Positions 31,993 to 41,344 of a stretch of 64,000 bases of DNA are shown here, in pieces. Source of the stretch: Bacillota bacterium (lineage in GTDB: Bacteria > Bacillota > Clostridia > Oscillospirales > Acutalibacteraceae); the NCBI GenBank assembly GCA_023418995.1, contig JAEZYP010000063.1, forward strand, positions 1 through 64,000. The letters are read 5' to 3'. How positions within the stretch are numbered: the stretch's first letter is position 1; each line of letters starts with the position of its first letter. A program made the translations under genes and the position numbers. A model generated the notes under the pieces. It did not search any database and was not told where the DNA came from. It saw nothing but the letters and a program-made list of their open reading frames with translations.

Positions 31993-33333
31993 ATGGTATC
32001 GCAAATCAGCAGCGCAAGGGTTCGACCCGAGCCTACGGTACAAACGTTGCAGCAGAAGCCGGAAACAGGAACCTTCGAATCCCTGATTCAGTCGCCAGTT
32101 GGCGGGGTCAGCCCAAAATCAGACACTGAAAAGAAAGCAGGGGAGACCGGAGCGAACCCGAAGGAAGAGCAGTCAACCGGTGAAAAGAAGAACGGCGCAA
32201 AAATGCAGACAGAATTGCAGCCTCTTGCTACGATGCTTTGGCAGTCCATTGGGAACTTCGAGCGCCCGGTTATGACTCAAAATGCCGACGGAACCGCGTC
32301 TCAGCCGCGGGGAATCAGTACAATCCCGTTAATGCAGGAAGAAAACAATATCCTTCGTATCATGCAGGATATCCCTTCTGCTCCCAGTCAGCAGGTCGGG
32401 GGTGTCGGCCGTATGGCTCGTGTTATGCAGAACGTGCCTGCCGCTACCGAAATGTCGGGTTCCTCCCCGCTCCATTTGTTTCATGCGGCGCAGAACTTAA
32501 ACTTAGCCGAAAAGCAGCAGGCTACGCAATCTCAGACCGGCAATATTGGGGAGCAGCCTTCCGAGGCGCAATCTGTTCAGACGGCGGAGAAACCGGAAAT
32601 AGCTCAAGTGCAGACAGGAGTCTTCCCGGTACAAACAAAACCGGCAGAGACATCGCGGCAAGGGATGACCGAACAAGCTCCTGCTCAGGAGGCGAAGCAA
32701 AGCACAAGGACTTCCGCGGATTTCAAACCGATGGAGCTTGATAAGCTTCCGGAATCCTCCTACTCCGTCAAAGAACGGAAAACCGCAGACGACAGTGCCG
32801 GTCAAGGTCAAAACGCCGCGGGCTTTTCGGATTTGTTCCAAACCCAAAAGGTTATTATTCCGGTGTCAGACAAGCCGGAAACGGTAGTGGCGAAGCCAGT
32901 CAGTACGCAGCTTGCCCATCAGATTACTTCAAACTACCGGGCTGGGAATTCTAAATTCTCCATTGATCTGTATCCGCAGCAGCTTGGCAAGGTATCGGTT
33001 AAGATGGCGGTGCAAAACGGCATACTGACCGTGGAAATTGCCGCTTCAAATCCCAAAACACAGAGTATGCTTATGTCGAACACCGGGGAAATCAAGTCTA
33101 TATTACAGTCCTCAGTGGATCAGCCGGTGCAGGTGATGCAGTCCTCGCAGGAAAAAGCTTGGTATCAGCAGCAGGAGCAGTCCGGTCAGTCTTACGCGCG
33201 GCAGCAGCAGCAGGAGCAGCAAAAAGAGAACCGGGAAAACCGCGTGCATTATGATGCAAAAATCAACAGCCTTGCTACGGAAGATTTTCTAGCCGTAATG
33301 CAGCAATTGAATCCAAAAGTGAATGCCATATAA
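31993..33333 (+). CDS. fliK: Flagellar hook-length control protein FliK
   Basis: This 446-residue protein starts at the ATG at 31993 after AGGAGGTG. The N-terminal two-thirds are disordered and rich in Gln, Ser and Pro, as in molecular rulers. The C-terminal domain (about residues 310-385: FSIDLYPQQLGKVSVKMAVQ, then GILTVEIAASNPKTQSML) is the FliK hook-length control domain that switches export specificity. A Gln-rich tail follows. It lies between fliJ and flgD, as expected. Confidence 0.9.
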   Translation: MVSQISSARVRPEPTVQTLQQKPETGTFESLIQSPVGGVSPKSDTEKKAGETGANPKEEQSTGEKKNGAKMQTELQPLATMLWQSIGNFERPVMTQNADGTASQPRGISTIPLMQEENNILRIMQDIPSAPSQQVGGVGRMARVMQNVPAATEMSGSSPLHLFHAAQNLNLAEKQQATQSQTGNIGEQPSEAQSVQTAEKPEIAQVQTGVFPVQTKPAETSRQGMTEQAPAQEAKQSTRTSADFKPMELDKLPESSYSVKERKTADDSAGQGQNAAGFSDLFQTQKVIIPVSDKPETVVAKPVSTQLAHQITSNYRAGNSKFSIDLYPQQLGKVSVKMAVQNGILTVEIAASNPKTQSMLMSNTGEIKSILQSSVDQPVQVMQSSQEKAWYQQQEQSGQSYARQQQQEQQKENRENRVHYDAKINSLATEDFLAVMQQLNPKVNAI

Positions 33334-33348
33334 TTCAAGAAAGGGGGA

Positions 33349-33879
33349 ATTGCCACGATTACGAGTCAGATCAACGCTTACAATTATGCGGCGACCGGCA
33401 CGGACAAGACGACCAATACCACCGGTACCGGCAGTACCACCAGCTCGGGCAGTACTTCCAATACCTCAAAGCAGCGAAAGCCCCTCGGAATGGACGACTT
33501 TATGAAGCTTCTGGCGGCGCAGATGCAGAATCAAGACTGTCTGAATCCTTCGGATAATACCGAGTTTGTGTCACAGATGGCGCAGTTTTCTTCTTTGTCC
33601 GCTATGGAGGCGTTAAACAAAACCGCAACCACACAGCTTCAGAATCTGGATGTGCAGAGCGAAATCGCTTATGCGCAGTACGGTGCTTCGCTGGTGGGCA
33701 AAACAGTTGAGTTAATAAGCGTAAATGAAGACGGTACATCAGAGAAAGTTCGGGGTGTAGTGGAAAGCTCCAGCTATATTATGGGAAACTACAACAAGCT
33801 TACAATCGGCGGAAAAGAATATGACCTTGCCTATGTAAATAAAGTGATTTCCAACCCGGGCAGCGCCGAACCCGCCTGA
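33349..33879 (+). CDS. flgD: Flagellar hook-capping protein FlgD (non-standard start)
   Basis: The conserved FlgD core begins at about 33480 (PLGMDDFMKLLAAQMQNQD, then FVSQMAQFSSLSAMEAL). The frame is open upstream through a typical low-complexity N-terminus (ITSQINAYNYAATGTDK), but it has no ATG, GTG or TTG. Candidate starts are the ATT at 33349, giving MATIT with an AAAGGGGG site immediately before it, or the ACG at 33355 with 7-base spacing. The ATG at 33490 would drop the N-terminus and has no ribosome site. FlgD caps the growing hook. A sequencing error or a true AUU/ACG start could explain this. Confidence 0.85.
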   Translation: MATITSQINAYNYAATGTDKTTNTTGTGSTTSSGSTSNTSKQRKPLGMDDFMKLLAAQMQNQDCLNPSDNTEFVSQMAQFSSLSAMEALNKTATTQLQNLDVQSEIAYAQYGASLVGKTVELISVNEDGTSEKVRGVVESSSYIMGNYNKLTIGGKEYDLAYVNKVISNPGSAEPA

Positions 33880-33916
33880 TCATCTGAAAGGAGCCGGTTC
33901 TCAGTTAGGAGAAGTC

Positions 33917-34321
33917 ATGGAAGACATACAGTTTAAAAAGAATTATTCTGCGTTTATTCAGCCGAATTATGAAATTAATCCGGGAAAAAGTTCTTCTCAG
34001 ACCAACACAAATCCCACGGGGAACAGCGATTTCAGCGCAATTTTTCGCCAGACCGTAGAAAAAAATCAAACGATTACCTTTTCCAAACACGCGCTTCAGC
34101 GGATGGATTCCAGGCAGATTCAGGTTTCGCCGCAGCTTTTGTCTCAGATCAGCAGCGCGGTGGAAAAAGCGAAATCCAAAGGAATTAAGGACGCGCTGAT
34201 TTACAACGGGCAGACCGCCTTTATCGTGAATATTCCGAGCAGCACAGTGGTTACCACGATGAGCGGGCGTGAAATGGCGGATAACGTATTTACCAATATT
34301 GACGGAGCCGTAATTTTATAA
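33917..34321 (+). CDS. Flagellar operon protein, TIGR02530-type
   Basis: This 134-residue protein starts at the ATG at 33917 after TTAGGAGAAG. The motif TFSKHALQRMDSRQIQVSPQ and the end IPSSTVVTTMSGREM fit the TIGR02530 family, which is found only in flagellar operons of Firmicutes between flgD and flgE. Its function is not established. Length is normal. Confidence 0.88.
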   Translation: MEDIQFKKNYSAFIQPNYEINPGKSSSQTNTNPTGNSDFSAIFRQTVEKNQTITFSKHALQRMDSRQIQVSPQLLSQISSAVEKAKSKGIKDALIYNGQTAFIVNIPSSTVVTTMSGREMADNVFTNIDGAVIL

Positions 34322-34406
34322 CCGGACCTTTACAGGAAGTTATATAAGCTTTGACCGACAGATAAGCTTAGCGGCTCATGATAAAAGAAAGTGAGTGAAA
34401 TGCCTT

Positions 34407-35297
34407 ATGATGAAAGCAATGTCGTCCGCGGTAGCCGGGCTGAAAGCAATGCAAACCGGTATGGATGTTATCGGTAACAATATTTCCAACGTTAATACAA
34501 ACGGGTTTAAGGGGTCCAGAACCACCTACAGTGATATTTATTATCAGAATCTGGCGGCCGCTTCCGCCAGCAACACGACGATTACAGAAGGAGTCGTAAC
34601 AGCCGGCAATCGGGGAGGAACCAACTACTCTCAGGTAGGCTTCGGCTCTACGGTTTCTTCCGTTGATGTGATCCAGTCGCGCAATAGCTACGATATGACC
34701 AGCAGCGGCACGGATTTGTATATTAACGGGGAGGGGTACTTCGCGCTCAAAGACGGAAGCGGCTATACGTATACCCGCGTCGGTGATTTTGAGTTCGATG
34801 GAAAAGGTCAGCTTACAAAAAAAGGTACCGGTGAACTGGTTTGCGGCTGCAACAGTGACTATAAGGATGACCCGACTTACGCTCCAAAACCAAGTGATAC
34901 TGGATTAATTAGTGATCCGGTTCCGATTGTGGTAAAGGATTTCAATTCTTATACGGGAGTAAAAATCGGAAAAGACGGGGTGATTACCGGCGTAAAAGAC
35001 GGTAAGGTTGTAACGCTCGGCAGGGTTGCGATCGCCAATATTCCCAATCCATCCGGATTGGAGCAGCTTGGCGGTTCCCGCTATAAATCGTCTTCAAACT
35101 CCGGCACTCCTACCTACTATACCGCCGGTCAGGGCGCAACGGGAACTTTAATCACGAACGCGCTGGAATCCTCCAACGTGGATATCGCGAATGAATTTGC
35201 CAACATGATTACAACACAGAGAGGCTTCCAGGCGAATTCCAAGATTATCACCGTAAGCGACAGCATGCTCGAGGAGCTTTGCAACATGAAGCGATAA
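34407..35297 (+). CDS. flgE: Flagellar hook protein FlgE (short)
   Basis: Two adjacent ATGs lie at 34407 and 34410, and a GTG at 34395 is less likely. The 296-residue protein has the N-terminal MMKAMSSAVAGLKAMQTGMD, then NNISNVNTNGFKGSRT, and the C-terminal NSKIITVSDSMLEELCNM. The central region (about 90-240) is short, so this FlgE is smaller than most (350-450). An NAALD-like surface segment is not obvious. It builds the hook and is followed by flbD. Confidence 0.88.
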   Translation: MMKAMSSAVAGLKAMQTGMDVIGNNISNVNTNGFKGSRTTYSDIYYQNLAAASASNTTITEGVVTAGNRGGTNYSQVGFGSTVSSVDVIQSRNSYDMTSSGTDLYINGEGYFALKDGSGYTYTRVGDFEFDGKGQLTKKGTGELVCGCNSDYKDDPTYAPKPSDTGLISDPVPIVVKDFNSYTGVKIGKDGVITGVKDGKVVTLGRVAIANIPNPSGLEQLGGSRYKSSSNSGTPTYYTAGQGATGTLITNALESSNVDIANEFANMITTQRGFQANSKIITVSDSMLEELCNMKR

Positions 35298-35370
35298 ATA
35301 ATGCTTTCTGCCCCCGGAGTCAAAGCGGCTTCGGGGGCGGAGAGTAACTTATGAAAAGGGGAATTCAAGA

Positions 35371-35682
35371 ATGATAGAGCTTACCAGCCTCAGCGGATCA
35401 TCTTTTGTACTGAATTCCAATCTGATAGAAACCATTGAAACGATTCCCGAGACCAAGGTAACACTGACCAACGGGAAATATTTTCTGGTGGGCGAAGAGA
35501 AAGAGGAGATTATCCAAAGGATTATCGATTATAATCGCCAGGTTTTTTTGGATACCGTAAAGCTGACCGAAAAGATTTCAGAGAATTCCGGGGATTTTTC
35601 CGATGAAGTGCATAACAGAACAAGCATATTATCCGATTACGAGCAATTGAAGAACGCATATGACGATGAAGGAACAATGTAG
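35371..35682 (+). CDS. flbD: FlbD/SwrD family flagellar protein
   Basis: This 103-residue protein starts at the ATG at 35371 after GGGG. It begins MIELTSLSGSSFVLNSNLIE and contains TIPETKVTLTNGKYFLVGEE, the FlbD/SwrD pattern. In Bacillus, SwrD raises flagellar power output. The C-terminal extension (about residues 68-103) is longer than in the short family members. It precedes motA, as usual. Confidence 0.9.
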   Translation: MIELTSLSGSSFVLNSNLIETIETIPETKVTLTNGKYFLVGEEKEEIIQRIIDYNRQVFLDTVKLTEKISENSGDFSDEVHNRTSILSDYEQLKNAYDDEGTM

Positions 35683-35712
35683 CATTGTATTTTAACGCAA
35701 GGATGTGTGGGC

Positions 35713-36594
35713 ATGGATTTCACCAGTATTATCGGGTTGATCACCGGCTTGGGGCTGATCGTTTTTGGAATCGTATTTAGTCCTGCAACCGGGATTTCGT
35801 TTAAAGAGCTTCTAAACTTTTACGATCCAAGCAGTATTTTTATAACCTTTGGCGGAGCGATATCCGCAACGGTAATCGCTTTTCCGGTTTCTGTTTGGAA
35901 AAATCTTCCTAAGCATATTCGAATTGCAACTCAAAAAGAGTTGTACAATCCTCAGGAATATATCGATAAGATTGTAAAATATGCGCAGGAAGCAAGAAAA
36001 AAGGGTCTGCTCTCTCTTGAGGACGTGGCAAACATGGAAACTGATCCGTTTTTAAAAGAAAGCATCATGCTTATCGTGGATGCGATTGACCCGACAAAGG
36101 TAAAAGAGATGCTCGATAATGAGATAGATTGCCTGGTAGACCGCCATTCTCATGGCTGGCAGTTTTATGAGAAATTCTCCACCTTTGGTCCGGCATTCGG
36201 CATGATCGGAACACTCATCGGTTTGATTAACATGCTTGCTCATATGGATATGAACTCAAACGACGGCGCGACTAAAATGGCACAGGGTATGGCGACCGCT
36301 TTGGTTACAACCTTTTACGGCTCCGTACTTTCCAATTTGATTTTAACACCGTTTGCTCATAAGCTTCATATGCGGCATGACGAAGAAATGGTTTGCAAAG
36401 AAATTGTGGTGCAGGGCGTTCTTTCTATTCAGGCCGGTGAGAATCCGAATCATATCGAGGGAAGGCTGAATGCGTTTGTCTGCGCTAAAAAACGGGCATC
36501 GATGCGCGGCAGCGGAGCAAGCGGTTCGGGTAAAGGCAGTTCTTCCGCCAAACCCGAAAAAAAATCCGGTGGAAAATCGAAAAAAGCTTCCTAG
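35713..36594 (+). CDS. motA: Flagellar motor stator protein MotA
   Basis: The ATG at 35713 (293 residues) is preferred over a GTG six bases upstream. Four membrane helices are visible at about 2-22, 32-55, 155-180 and 190-215. The cytoplasmic loop contains FEKFSTFGPAFGMIGTLIGL, the MotA signature. A Lys/Ser/Gly-rich tail (about 265-293) is an unusual C-terminal extension. With MotB it forms the proton channel that drives rotation. Confidence 0.93.
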   Translation: MDFTSIIGLITGLGLIVFGIVFSPATGISFKELLNFYDPSSIFITFGGAISATVIAFPVSVWKNLPKHIRIATQKELYNPQEYIDKIVKYAQEARKKGLLSLEDVANMETDPFLKESIMLIVDAIDPTKVKEMLDNEIDCLVDRHSHGWQFYEKFSTFGPAFGMIGTLIGLINMLAHMDMNSNDGATKMAQGMATALVTTFYGSVLSNLILTPFAHKLHMRHDEEMVCKEIVVQGVLSIQAGENPNHIEGRLNAFVCAKKRASMRGSGASGSGKGSSSAKPEKKSGGKSKKAS

Positions 36595-36654
36595 TAATTT
36601 TAATATGGAATTTAACTGGTATTATTTATCGTAAGGATGGAGCGGGGTGAAAAA

Positions 36655-37512
36655 ATGGCGCGAAAAAAGCCAGATGAAGGCAGCGGAGGACCGAACTGGA
36701 TGGATACCTACGCAGACATGGTAACTCTATTGCTAACCTTTTTTGTGATGCTGTTTGCTATGTCTACTATGGATTCTACAAAATGGAAAAAACTTGTACA
36801 GGCTTTTTCAAGCAATCACCAGGATGCCTCGTCAGCTCAGCAGGCTCCAAGCTTCGGCGGCTCTGGGCTTTCATCCAATATGGTAATCCCGTCCATTGAC
36901 TCAGGCTCGGGAGGTGCCTCCAGCACCGTAACCAGCGCTGGAACCAGTGCCGTAACCAACGGCAAGATGGATTTTGATGATTTATACCAGTATATTAAGG
37001 GTTATGTAGACAAAAAAAATCTCGGCAGCTCCGTAGCGGTACATAAAGGCAACGGTTATACGTTTATTACCTTTCAAAACAGTATTTTCTTTTCCGGTGA
37101 CAGCGCGGTTCTTCGGGATGAGGGCAAATCGATTCTTGATTATCTCGGTGTTGGCCTTAAACAGGTTTCCGACCAGATTGGTGAAATGCGGTTTTATGGG
37201 CACACCGCTCGCGCCGACAATCAGAAAACTCCGGAAAGCCTGGCTTTTGACCGCAAGCTGTCGACAGATCGAGCCTCTAACGTTCTTTTATATGTACAGT
37301 ATAAGAACATTGTCGACCCAAAGCTGATGGTTGCAGAGGGATACGGCGAATATCGGCCGTTGGTTCCGCACGACGGCACCGAGGCTACCCGGGTTAAGAA
37401 CAGAAGGGTCGATATTTATATCTCAAAAGCCGGAAGCGCGCCAAAGACGCTGGATGAGATTTACAAAGAGATTGATCCGTCTGGAAAATTGAACGAATCC
37501 AAGCCTAAATAA
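36655..37512 (+). CDS. motB: Flagellar motor stator protein MotB
   Basis: The ATG at 36655 (285 residues) follows GGGGTG. One membrane helix (about residues 20-40) carries the proton-binding aspartate in YADMVTLLLTFFVMLFAM. A Ser-rich linker leads to an OmpA-like peptidoglycan-binding domain (about 150-280: MRFYGHTARADNQKTPESLA, then NRRVDIYIS). No fliL gene lies between it and fliM. The following 105 bases are non-coding. Confidence 0.93.
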   Translation: MARKKPDEGSGGPNWMDTYADMVTLLLTFFVMLFAMSTMDSTKWKKLVQAFSSNHQDASSAQQAPSFGGSGLSSNMVIPSIDSGSGGASSTVTSAGTSAVTNGKMDFDDLYQYIKGYVDKKNLGSSVAVHKGNGYTFITFQNSIFFSGDSAVLRDEGKSILDYLGVGLKQVSDQIGEMRFYGHTARADNQKTPESLAFDRKLSTDRASNVLLYVQYKNIVDPKLMVAEGYGEYRPLVPHDGTEATRVKNRRVDIYISKAGSAPKTLDEIYKEIDPSGKLNESKPK

Positions 37513-37617
37513 ATTCGGAAAGTCGGCGTTCGATTTTTTTCGCACATAAATTGTTACGTCTTTCAATAAATATAAATTTAGCTCCTATTCAGATACGTGC
37601 GAGGAATGGTGGTTAGT

Positions 37618-38628
37618 ATGGCGGAAATATTGTCCCAAAAGCAGATCGATGAACTGTTGGGAAATCTGCAAAGCGGCAGTGTCGATTTTAATGAAATAGA
37701 AGAACAGACAAATGCCACAAAAGTAAAAGATTACGATTTCATGTCCCCGAAAAAATTTACTAGGGAACAATTAAAGCTTTTGGATACGGTATTTGAGAAC
37801 TTTTCCAGGTCATTCAGTCTTCATCTTGCCGGTATGCTGCGAACCTCCTGTCAAATGGAGGTGTTGCAGGTTGAGGAGGAAGAATATCGGGAGTTTAATA
37901 ACGCTTTGAGTGATTCCGTCATGGTTGCTGTAATGTCTATGGGGAATAAGGAAAACCGAATTGAAGACAAACAGATTTTATTGGAGCTTTCGCGGCCGGT
38001 CTCTTTTACAATAATGGATCGAATGCTTGGCGGCAATGGTACCGGGTATCAAATCGAAAGAAACTACACAGACATTGAAATCTCTTTGATGGAATATCTT
38101 TTCAAGCAGTCTTTAACACTCCTAAAAAATGCGTGGAGCAATTACATCGAGTTAGACCATAAGCTCGATTTAATTGAAACAAACTCAAGGTCAATACAAA
38201 TCATTCAACCGGATGAATCGGTTGCGATTGTCGTAATTGAAATCACTTTGGATAATCTTAAGGGAAATATGAATATATGTCTTCCGGCTTCTTCTTTGGA
38301 AGAGATTTTTAAAGTATTTAATTCAAAATATGTAAAAATGCCAAAAAAAGACGACCCGCAGGTGGAACAGGAACGCAAGCAAAATATTCTTGATCATTTG
38401 AGCTATTCTCCCCTAAGAGTTTCAGCAATGCTCGGCGAAACTGAAATCAGCCTACGCGACTTACTCAGTCTTCAAATGGGGGATATCATTCCGTTAAATA
38501 CACCGGTGAAGAAAAACAGAGTCGCTTTGGATGTGGAAGGCACTACATGGTTTCAAGGGGTTCTGGGGTCGCAAAAGAAGAAGTATGCAGTAAAAATCGA
38601 ACAACTCGTAATAAATAACGAAAGGTGA
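37618..38628 (+). CDS. fliM: Flagellar motor switch protein FliM
   Basis: The ATG at 37618 (336 residues) follows GAGG. The N-terminal CheY-binding peptide (MAEILSQKQIDELLGNLQSG) is clear. The middle CheC-like domain and C-terminal SpoA domain (LSLQMGDIIPLNTPVKKN) are complete. It forms the switch ring with FliG and FliY. Confidence 0.95.
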   Translation: MAEILSQKQIDELLGNLQSGSVDFNEIEEQTNATKVKDYDFMSPKKFTREQLKLLDTVFENFSRSFSLHLAGMLRTSCQMEVLQVEEEEYREFNNALSDSVMVAVMSMGNKENRIEDKQILLELSRPVSFTIMDRMLGGNGTGYQIERNYTDIEISLMEYLFKQSLTLLKNAWSNYIELDHKLDLIETNSRSIQIIQPDESVAIVVIEITLDNLKGNMNICLPASSLEEIFKVFNSKYVKMPKKDDPQVEQERKQNILDHLSYSPLRVSAMLGETEISLRDLLSLQMGDIIPLNTPVKKNRVALDVEGTTWFQGVLGSQKKKYAVKIEQLVINNER

Positions 38629-38633
38629 TTTCT

Positions 38634-39713
38634 ATGGATGACAGAGAAGAAATGCTTTCTGCAATGGACGTGGATGCCATTGGGGAAATCTTAAATATCA
38701 GCTTAGGGGCATCCGCAACCTCTGCGTCAGCTTTACTCGATCAACGGGTAAACATAACAACACCGAAGGTTGAAGTAACACACTCCGCTGAATTTTCTTT
38801 TGAAGCAATGGAACCGGCAATTGCGGTAGAAATTAATTATGTAAGCGGTTTGGACGGCAGAAATATCATGATTCTAAAGCAATCCGATGTTAAAGTAATC
38901 GTTGGGCTGCTTCTTCAAACCGATTATACCGACCAGGAATTTGTTCTCGACGAGATGAGCCTCGGTGCAATCTGTGAGGTTATGAATCAGATGATGGGAG
39001 CCTCATCCACGGCTCTTTCTCAGCTTCTCAACCGTTCAATTAATATTTCTCCTCCGAATTCCTTTAGTATCGATAATACTGAAAAATTCAAGAATAAGTA
39101 TTTTCACGAGGCAGACACGGTGGTTGCGGTCACCTTCAGCCTGATGATCGGTGATTTGGTTAACAGTGAGTTTATCAGTATTATGTCAACAGATTTGGCA
39201 AAAGAGCTGGTCTCTACTTTTGGTTTCGATCCCTCCGCGGAGCCGGAGCTGCCTTCGGAGCCCGCCCCTGCACCACAGCCCGCCCCCTCTGTTCAAAGCA
39301 CTCCAAAACCGGCTCCGGCAAAGCAGCCGTCGGCTCCAAGACCGGCAGCTGTTCAGCAGCCAGTCAGCAGATCTGAGCCGGTCCGCAATTATGAAGTTCA
39401 GCAGGCGTCCTACCAAAGCTTTGACGATGAAGACCCCAGATTATCCGGTAATCAAAACAACAACCTGAGTATGATTATGTCTGTCCCCTTAAAAATCACA
39501 GTTGAAATAGGCCATACAACGAGGAAAATAAAAGAGATTCTGGATTTTACCCCGGGAACGATTGTAGATTTAGACAAACAAGCCGGTTCTCCTGTCGATG
39601 TGTTTGTAAACGGCAAACAAATTGCCAAAGGAGACGTAGTTGTGGTTGACGACTATTACGGGGTAAGAATTACAGAGATATCCAGCAACAGCGAAATCAT
39701 GGATTTACTATAA
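38634..39713 (+). CDS. fliY: Flagellar motor switch phosphatase FliY
   Basis: The ATG at 38634 (359 residues) follows AAAGGTGA. A CheC-like N-terminal domain has two phosphatase-type motifs: DAIGEILN followed 22 residues later by Pro, and SLGAICEVMNQ. A Pro/Gln/Ala-rich linker lies at about 205-260. The C-terminal SpoA/FliN domain (MSVPLKITVEIGHTTRKIKE) ends the protein. FliY is the FliN-equivalent of Firmicutes. It dephosphorylates CheY-P at the switch. Confidence 0.93.
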   Translation: MDDREEMLSAMDVDAIGEILNISLGASATSASALLDQRVNITTPKVEVTHSAEFSFEAMEPAIAVEINYVSGLDGRNIMILKQSDVKVIVGLLLQTDYTDQEFVLDEMSLGAICEVMNQMMGASSTALSQLLNRSINISPPNSFSIDNTEKFKNKYFHEADTVVAVTFSLMIGDLVNSEFISIMSTDLAKELVSTFGFDPSAEPELPSEPAPAPQPAPSVQSTPKPAPAKQPSAPRPAAVQQPVSRSEPVRNYEVQQASYQSFDDEDPRLSGNQNNNLSMIMSVPLKITVEIGHTTRKIKEILDFTPGTIVDLDKQAGSPVDVFVNGKQIAKGDVVVVDDYYGVRITEISSNSEIMDLL

Positions 39714-39751
39714 AACAATCAATGCCGAAATTGCATTTAGGAGGAACAGTG

Positions 39752-40114
39752 ATGAGTAAAAAAATAATGTTAGTGGATGATGCGGCTTTTATGAGAATGA
39801 TGATTAAGGATACCCTGCAAAAGAACGGGTATACGGAGATAGTCGAAGCCGGAAACGGGGAACAGGCGATCAGCACCTACCTGGCGGAAAAACCGGACCT
39901 TATTCTCATGGATATTACTATGCCCATCATGGACGGGCTTGAGGCTTTAAGAAAGCTCAAGGAAATGGATAGCAGTATTAAGGTTGTTATGTGCTCTGCC
40001 ATGGGTCAGGAAACCATGGTTGTCGACGCTTTAAAGCTGGGGGCAAAAGATTTTATTGTAAAGCCCTTTAAACCGGATCGTATTATGAAAACTGTTAACA
40101 GCATTTTAGGCTAA
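39752..40114 (+). CDS. cheY: Chemotaxis response regulator CheY
   Basis: The ATG at 39752 (120 residues) follows GGAGG. This single receiver domain has the acidic pocket (MLVDDAAFMRMM), the phospho-acceptor Asp in DLILMDITMPIMDG, the Ser/Thr in VMCSAMG and the Lys in DFIVKPFKP. It binds FliM to switch rotation. No CheA, CheW, CheB or CheR gene is in the window, so the kinase must be elsewhere. Confidence 0.95.
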   Translation: MSKKIMLVDDAAFMRMMIKDTLQKNGYTEIVEAGNGEQAISTYLAEKPDLILMDITMPIMDGLEALRKLKEMDSSIKVVMCSAMGQETMVVDALKLGAKDFIVKPFKPDRIMKTVNSILG

Positions 40115-40145
40115 GAATATCTCTTTTTGATAGGGAGGAACCGGT

Positions 40146-40562
40146 TTGGACTTTTTTTCGGATGTATTGCCTTTGATTTTTTCGTTGCTCGCCATTGTCC
40201 TGATTTTATATCTTTGCTATGTTTTCAGTAAGTATATTTCAAAAAAGGTAAACAACGTTTCCAGCTTAGGGAATATACAAATAATCGAGCGCATTGCACT
40301 GGCTCAGGATAAAGGACTGGCAATCGCGGAGATTTGCGGCAAATATTATCTGCTTGCTTTTTCAAATAATCGTGTGGAGATTCTAAAGGAAATTGAGGCA
40401 GGCAGTTTAAAAATTCCACAGTCCGGCCTGAAGGATAACTTCCTTGAAATTCTGAACGCAACAATCAAAAGCAGATGGGACGTGAAGACATTTGGCACAA
40501 ATTCTGGAAAGTCCGGCAGAACCGGCGGAGAAGCGGAAACAGACGATAAAAAGGATCTTTAA
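40146..40562 (+). CDS. fliO: Flagellar biosynthetic protein FliO
   Basis: The start is the TTG at 40146 (138 residues), because GGAGG lies exactly seven bases upstream. One membrane helix (about residues 6-28) is followed by the cytoplasmic FliO domain (NVSSLGNIQIIERIALAQDK, then GLAIAEICGKYYLLAFSN). FliO helps FliP assembly. It overlaps the fliP frame by 71 bases if the far-upstream fliP start is used. Confidence 0.85.
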   Translation: MDFFSDVLPLIFSLLAIVLILYLCYVFSKYISKKVNNVSSLGNIQIIERIALAQDKGLAIAEICGKYYLLAFSNNRVEILKEIEAGSLKIPQSGLKDNFLEILNATIKSRWDVKTFGTNSGKSGRTGGEAETDDKKDL

Positions 40563-41298
40563 CAGAAAGCTTCTTCTCCTGCTGATGCTGTCTCTGGTTG
40601 TGATGCTGATTCTGCCAATGAAGGCTTCGGCGTCTCAGATCAATGTGGATATCAACGGCAAGAATGCGGACACGCTTCAGATCATTGAAACGCTGACGAT
40701 TCTGTCGCTATTACCGTCCATCCTGATTATGACCACCTGCTTTACCCGTATTATTATTGTCCTGTCGTTTTTAAGGAACGCGCTCGGTTTACAGCAAACC
40801 CCTCCAAATCAGGTGCTGATCGGTATTGCGCTTTTCCTTTCCCTTTTTATTATGAATCCCGTTATCAGCGAAATCAATACGCAGGCCTATGAGCCTTATA
40901 AAGCGCAGAAAATTACGCAGGAGGAATTTGTTCAAAAAGCATCCTCACCCTTAAAGAAATTTATGCTTCAGAATACGCGAAAGGATGACTTGAATTTATT
41001 CATTAACCTTTCTAAAACAAAAGACGTTGACCCGAATGATCTCACCAAATTATCCATAAAGGTTATTATTCCGGCATTTATGACAAGCGAGCTAAAGCGG
41101 GCCTTTACAATCGGGTTTCTGATTTTTATTCCGTTTCTGATCATCGATATGATCGTATCCAGCACATTGATGTCAATGGGTATGATTATGCTGCCGCCCG
41201 CAATGATTTCTCTTCCGTTTAAACTGCTTCTCTTCGTTTTGGTGGATGGATGGGGTCTGCTCTTCAAAACACTGGCGTCGAGTTTTAATTTAGGTTAG
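40492..41298 (+). CDS. fliP: Flagellar type III export protein FliP
   Basis: The coordinates use a TTG at 40492 (268 residues), which is uncertain. An ATG at 40585 would give a shorter signal region (MLSLVVMLILPMKASAS). The mature part is unmistakable: LSLLPSILIMTTCFTRIIIV, then LGLQQTPPNQVLIGIALFLS, and MGMIMLPPAMISLPFKLLLF. FliP, FliQ and FliR form the export gate. A start inside fliO implies coupled translation. Confidence 0.92.
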   Translation: MAQILESPAEPAEKRKQTIKRIFNRKLLLLLMLSLVVMLILPMKASASQINVDINGKNADTLQIIETLTILSLLPSILIMTTCFTRIIIVLSFLRNALGLQQTPPNQVLIGIALFLSLFIMNPVISEINTQAYEPYKAQKITQEEFVQKASSPLKKFMLQNTRKDDLNLFINLSKTKDVDPNDLTKLSIKVIIPAFMTSELKRAFTIGFLIFIPFLIIDMIVSSTLMSMGMIMLPPAMISLPFKLLLFVLVDGWGLLFKTLASSFNLG

Positions 41299-41344
41299 CG
41301 CCGGAACGGCGAACACTTCTGAAAGGGATAGGTGCAGCGAACCA

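Noticed and set aside
33340..33500. flgD as a frameshifted pseudogene
   Set aside because: The correct frame is open from 33349 to the stop and the core is intact. Only the start codon is unusual.
33323..33505. Separate rightward ORF at the flgD start
   Set aside because: Its sequence is low-complexity and it lies in another frame across the natural N-terminus of FlgD. It is a shadow.
35310..35338. Terminator between flgE and flbD
   Set aside because: The stem GCCCCCGGA/TTCGGGGGC is present but has no T-run, and the operon continues. It may only stabilise mRNA.
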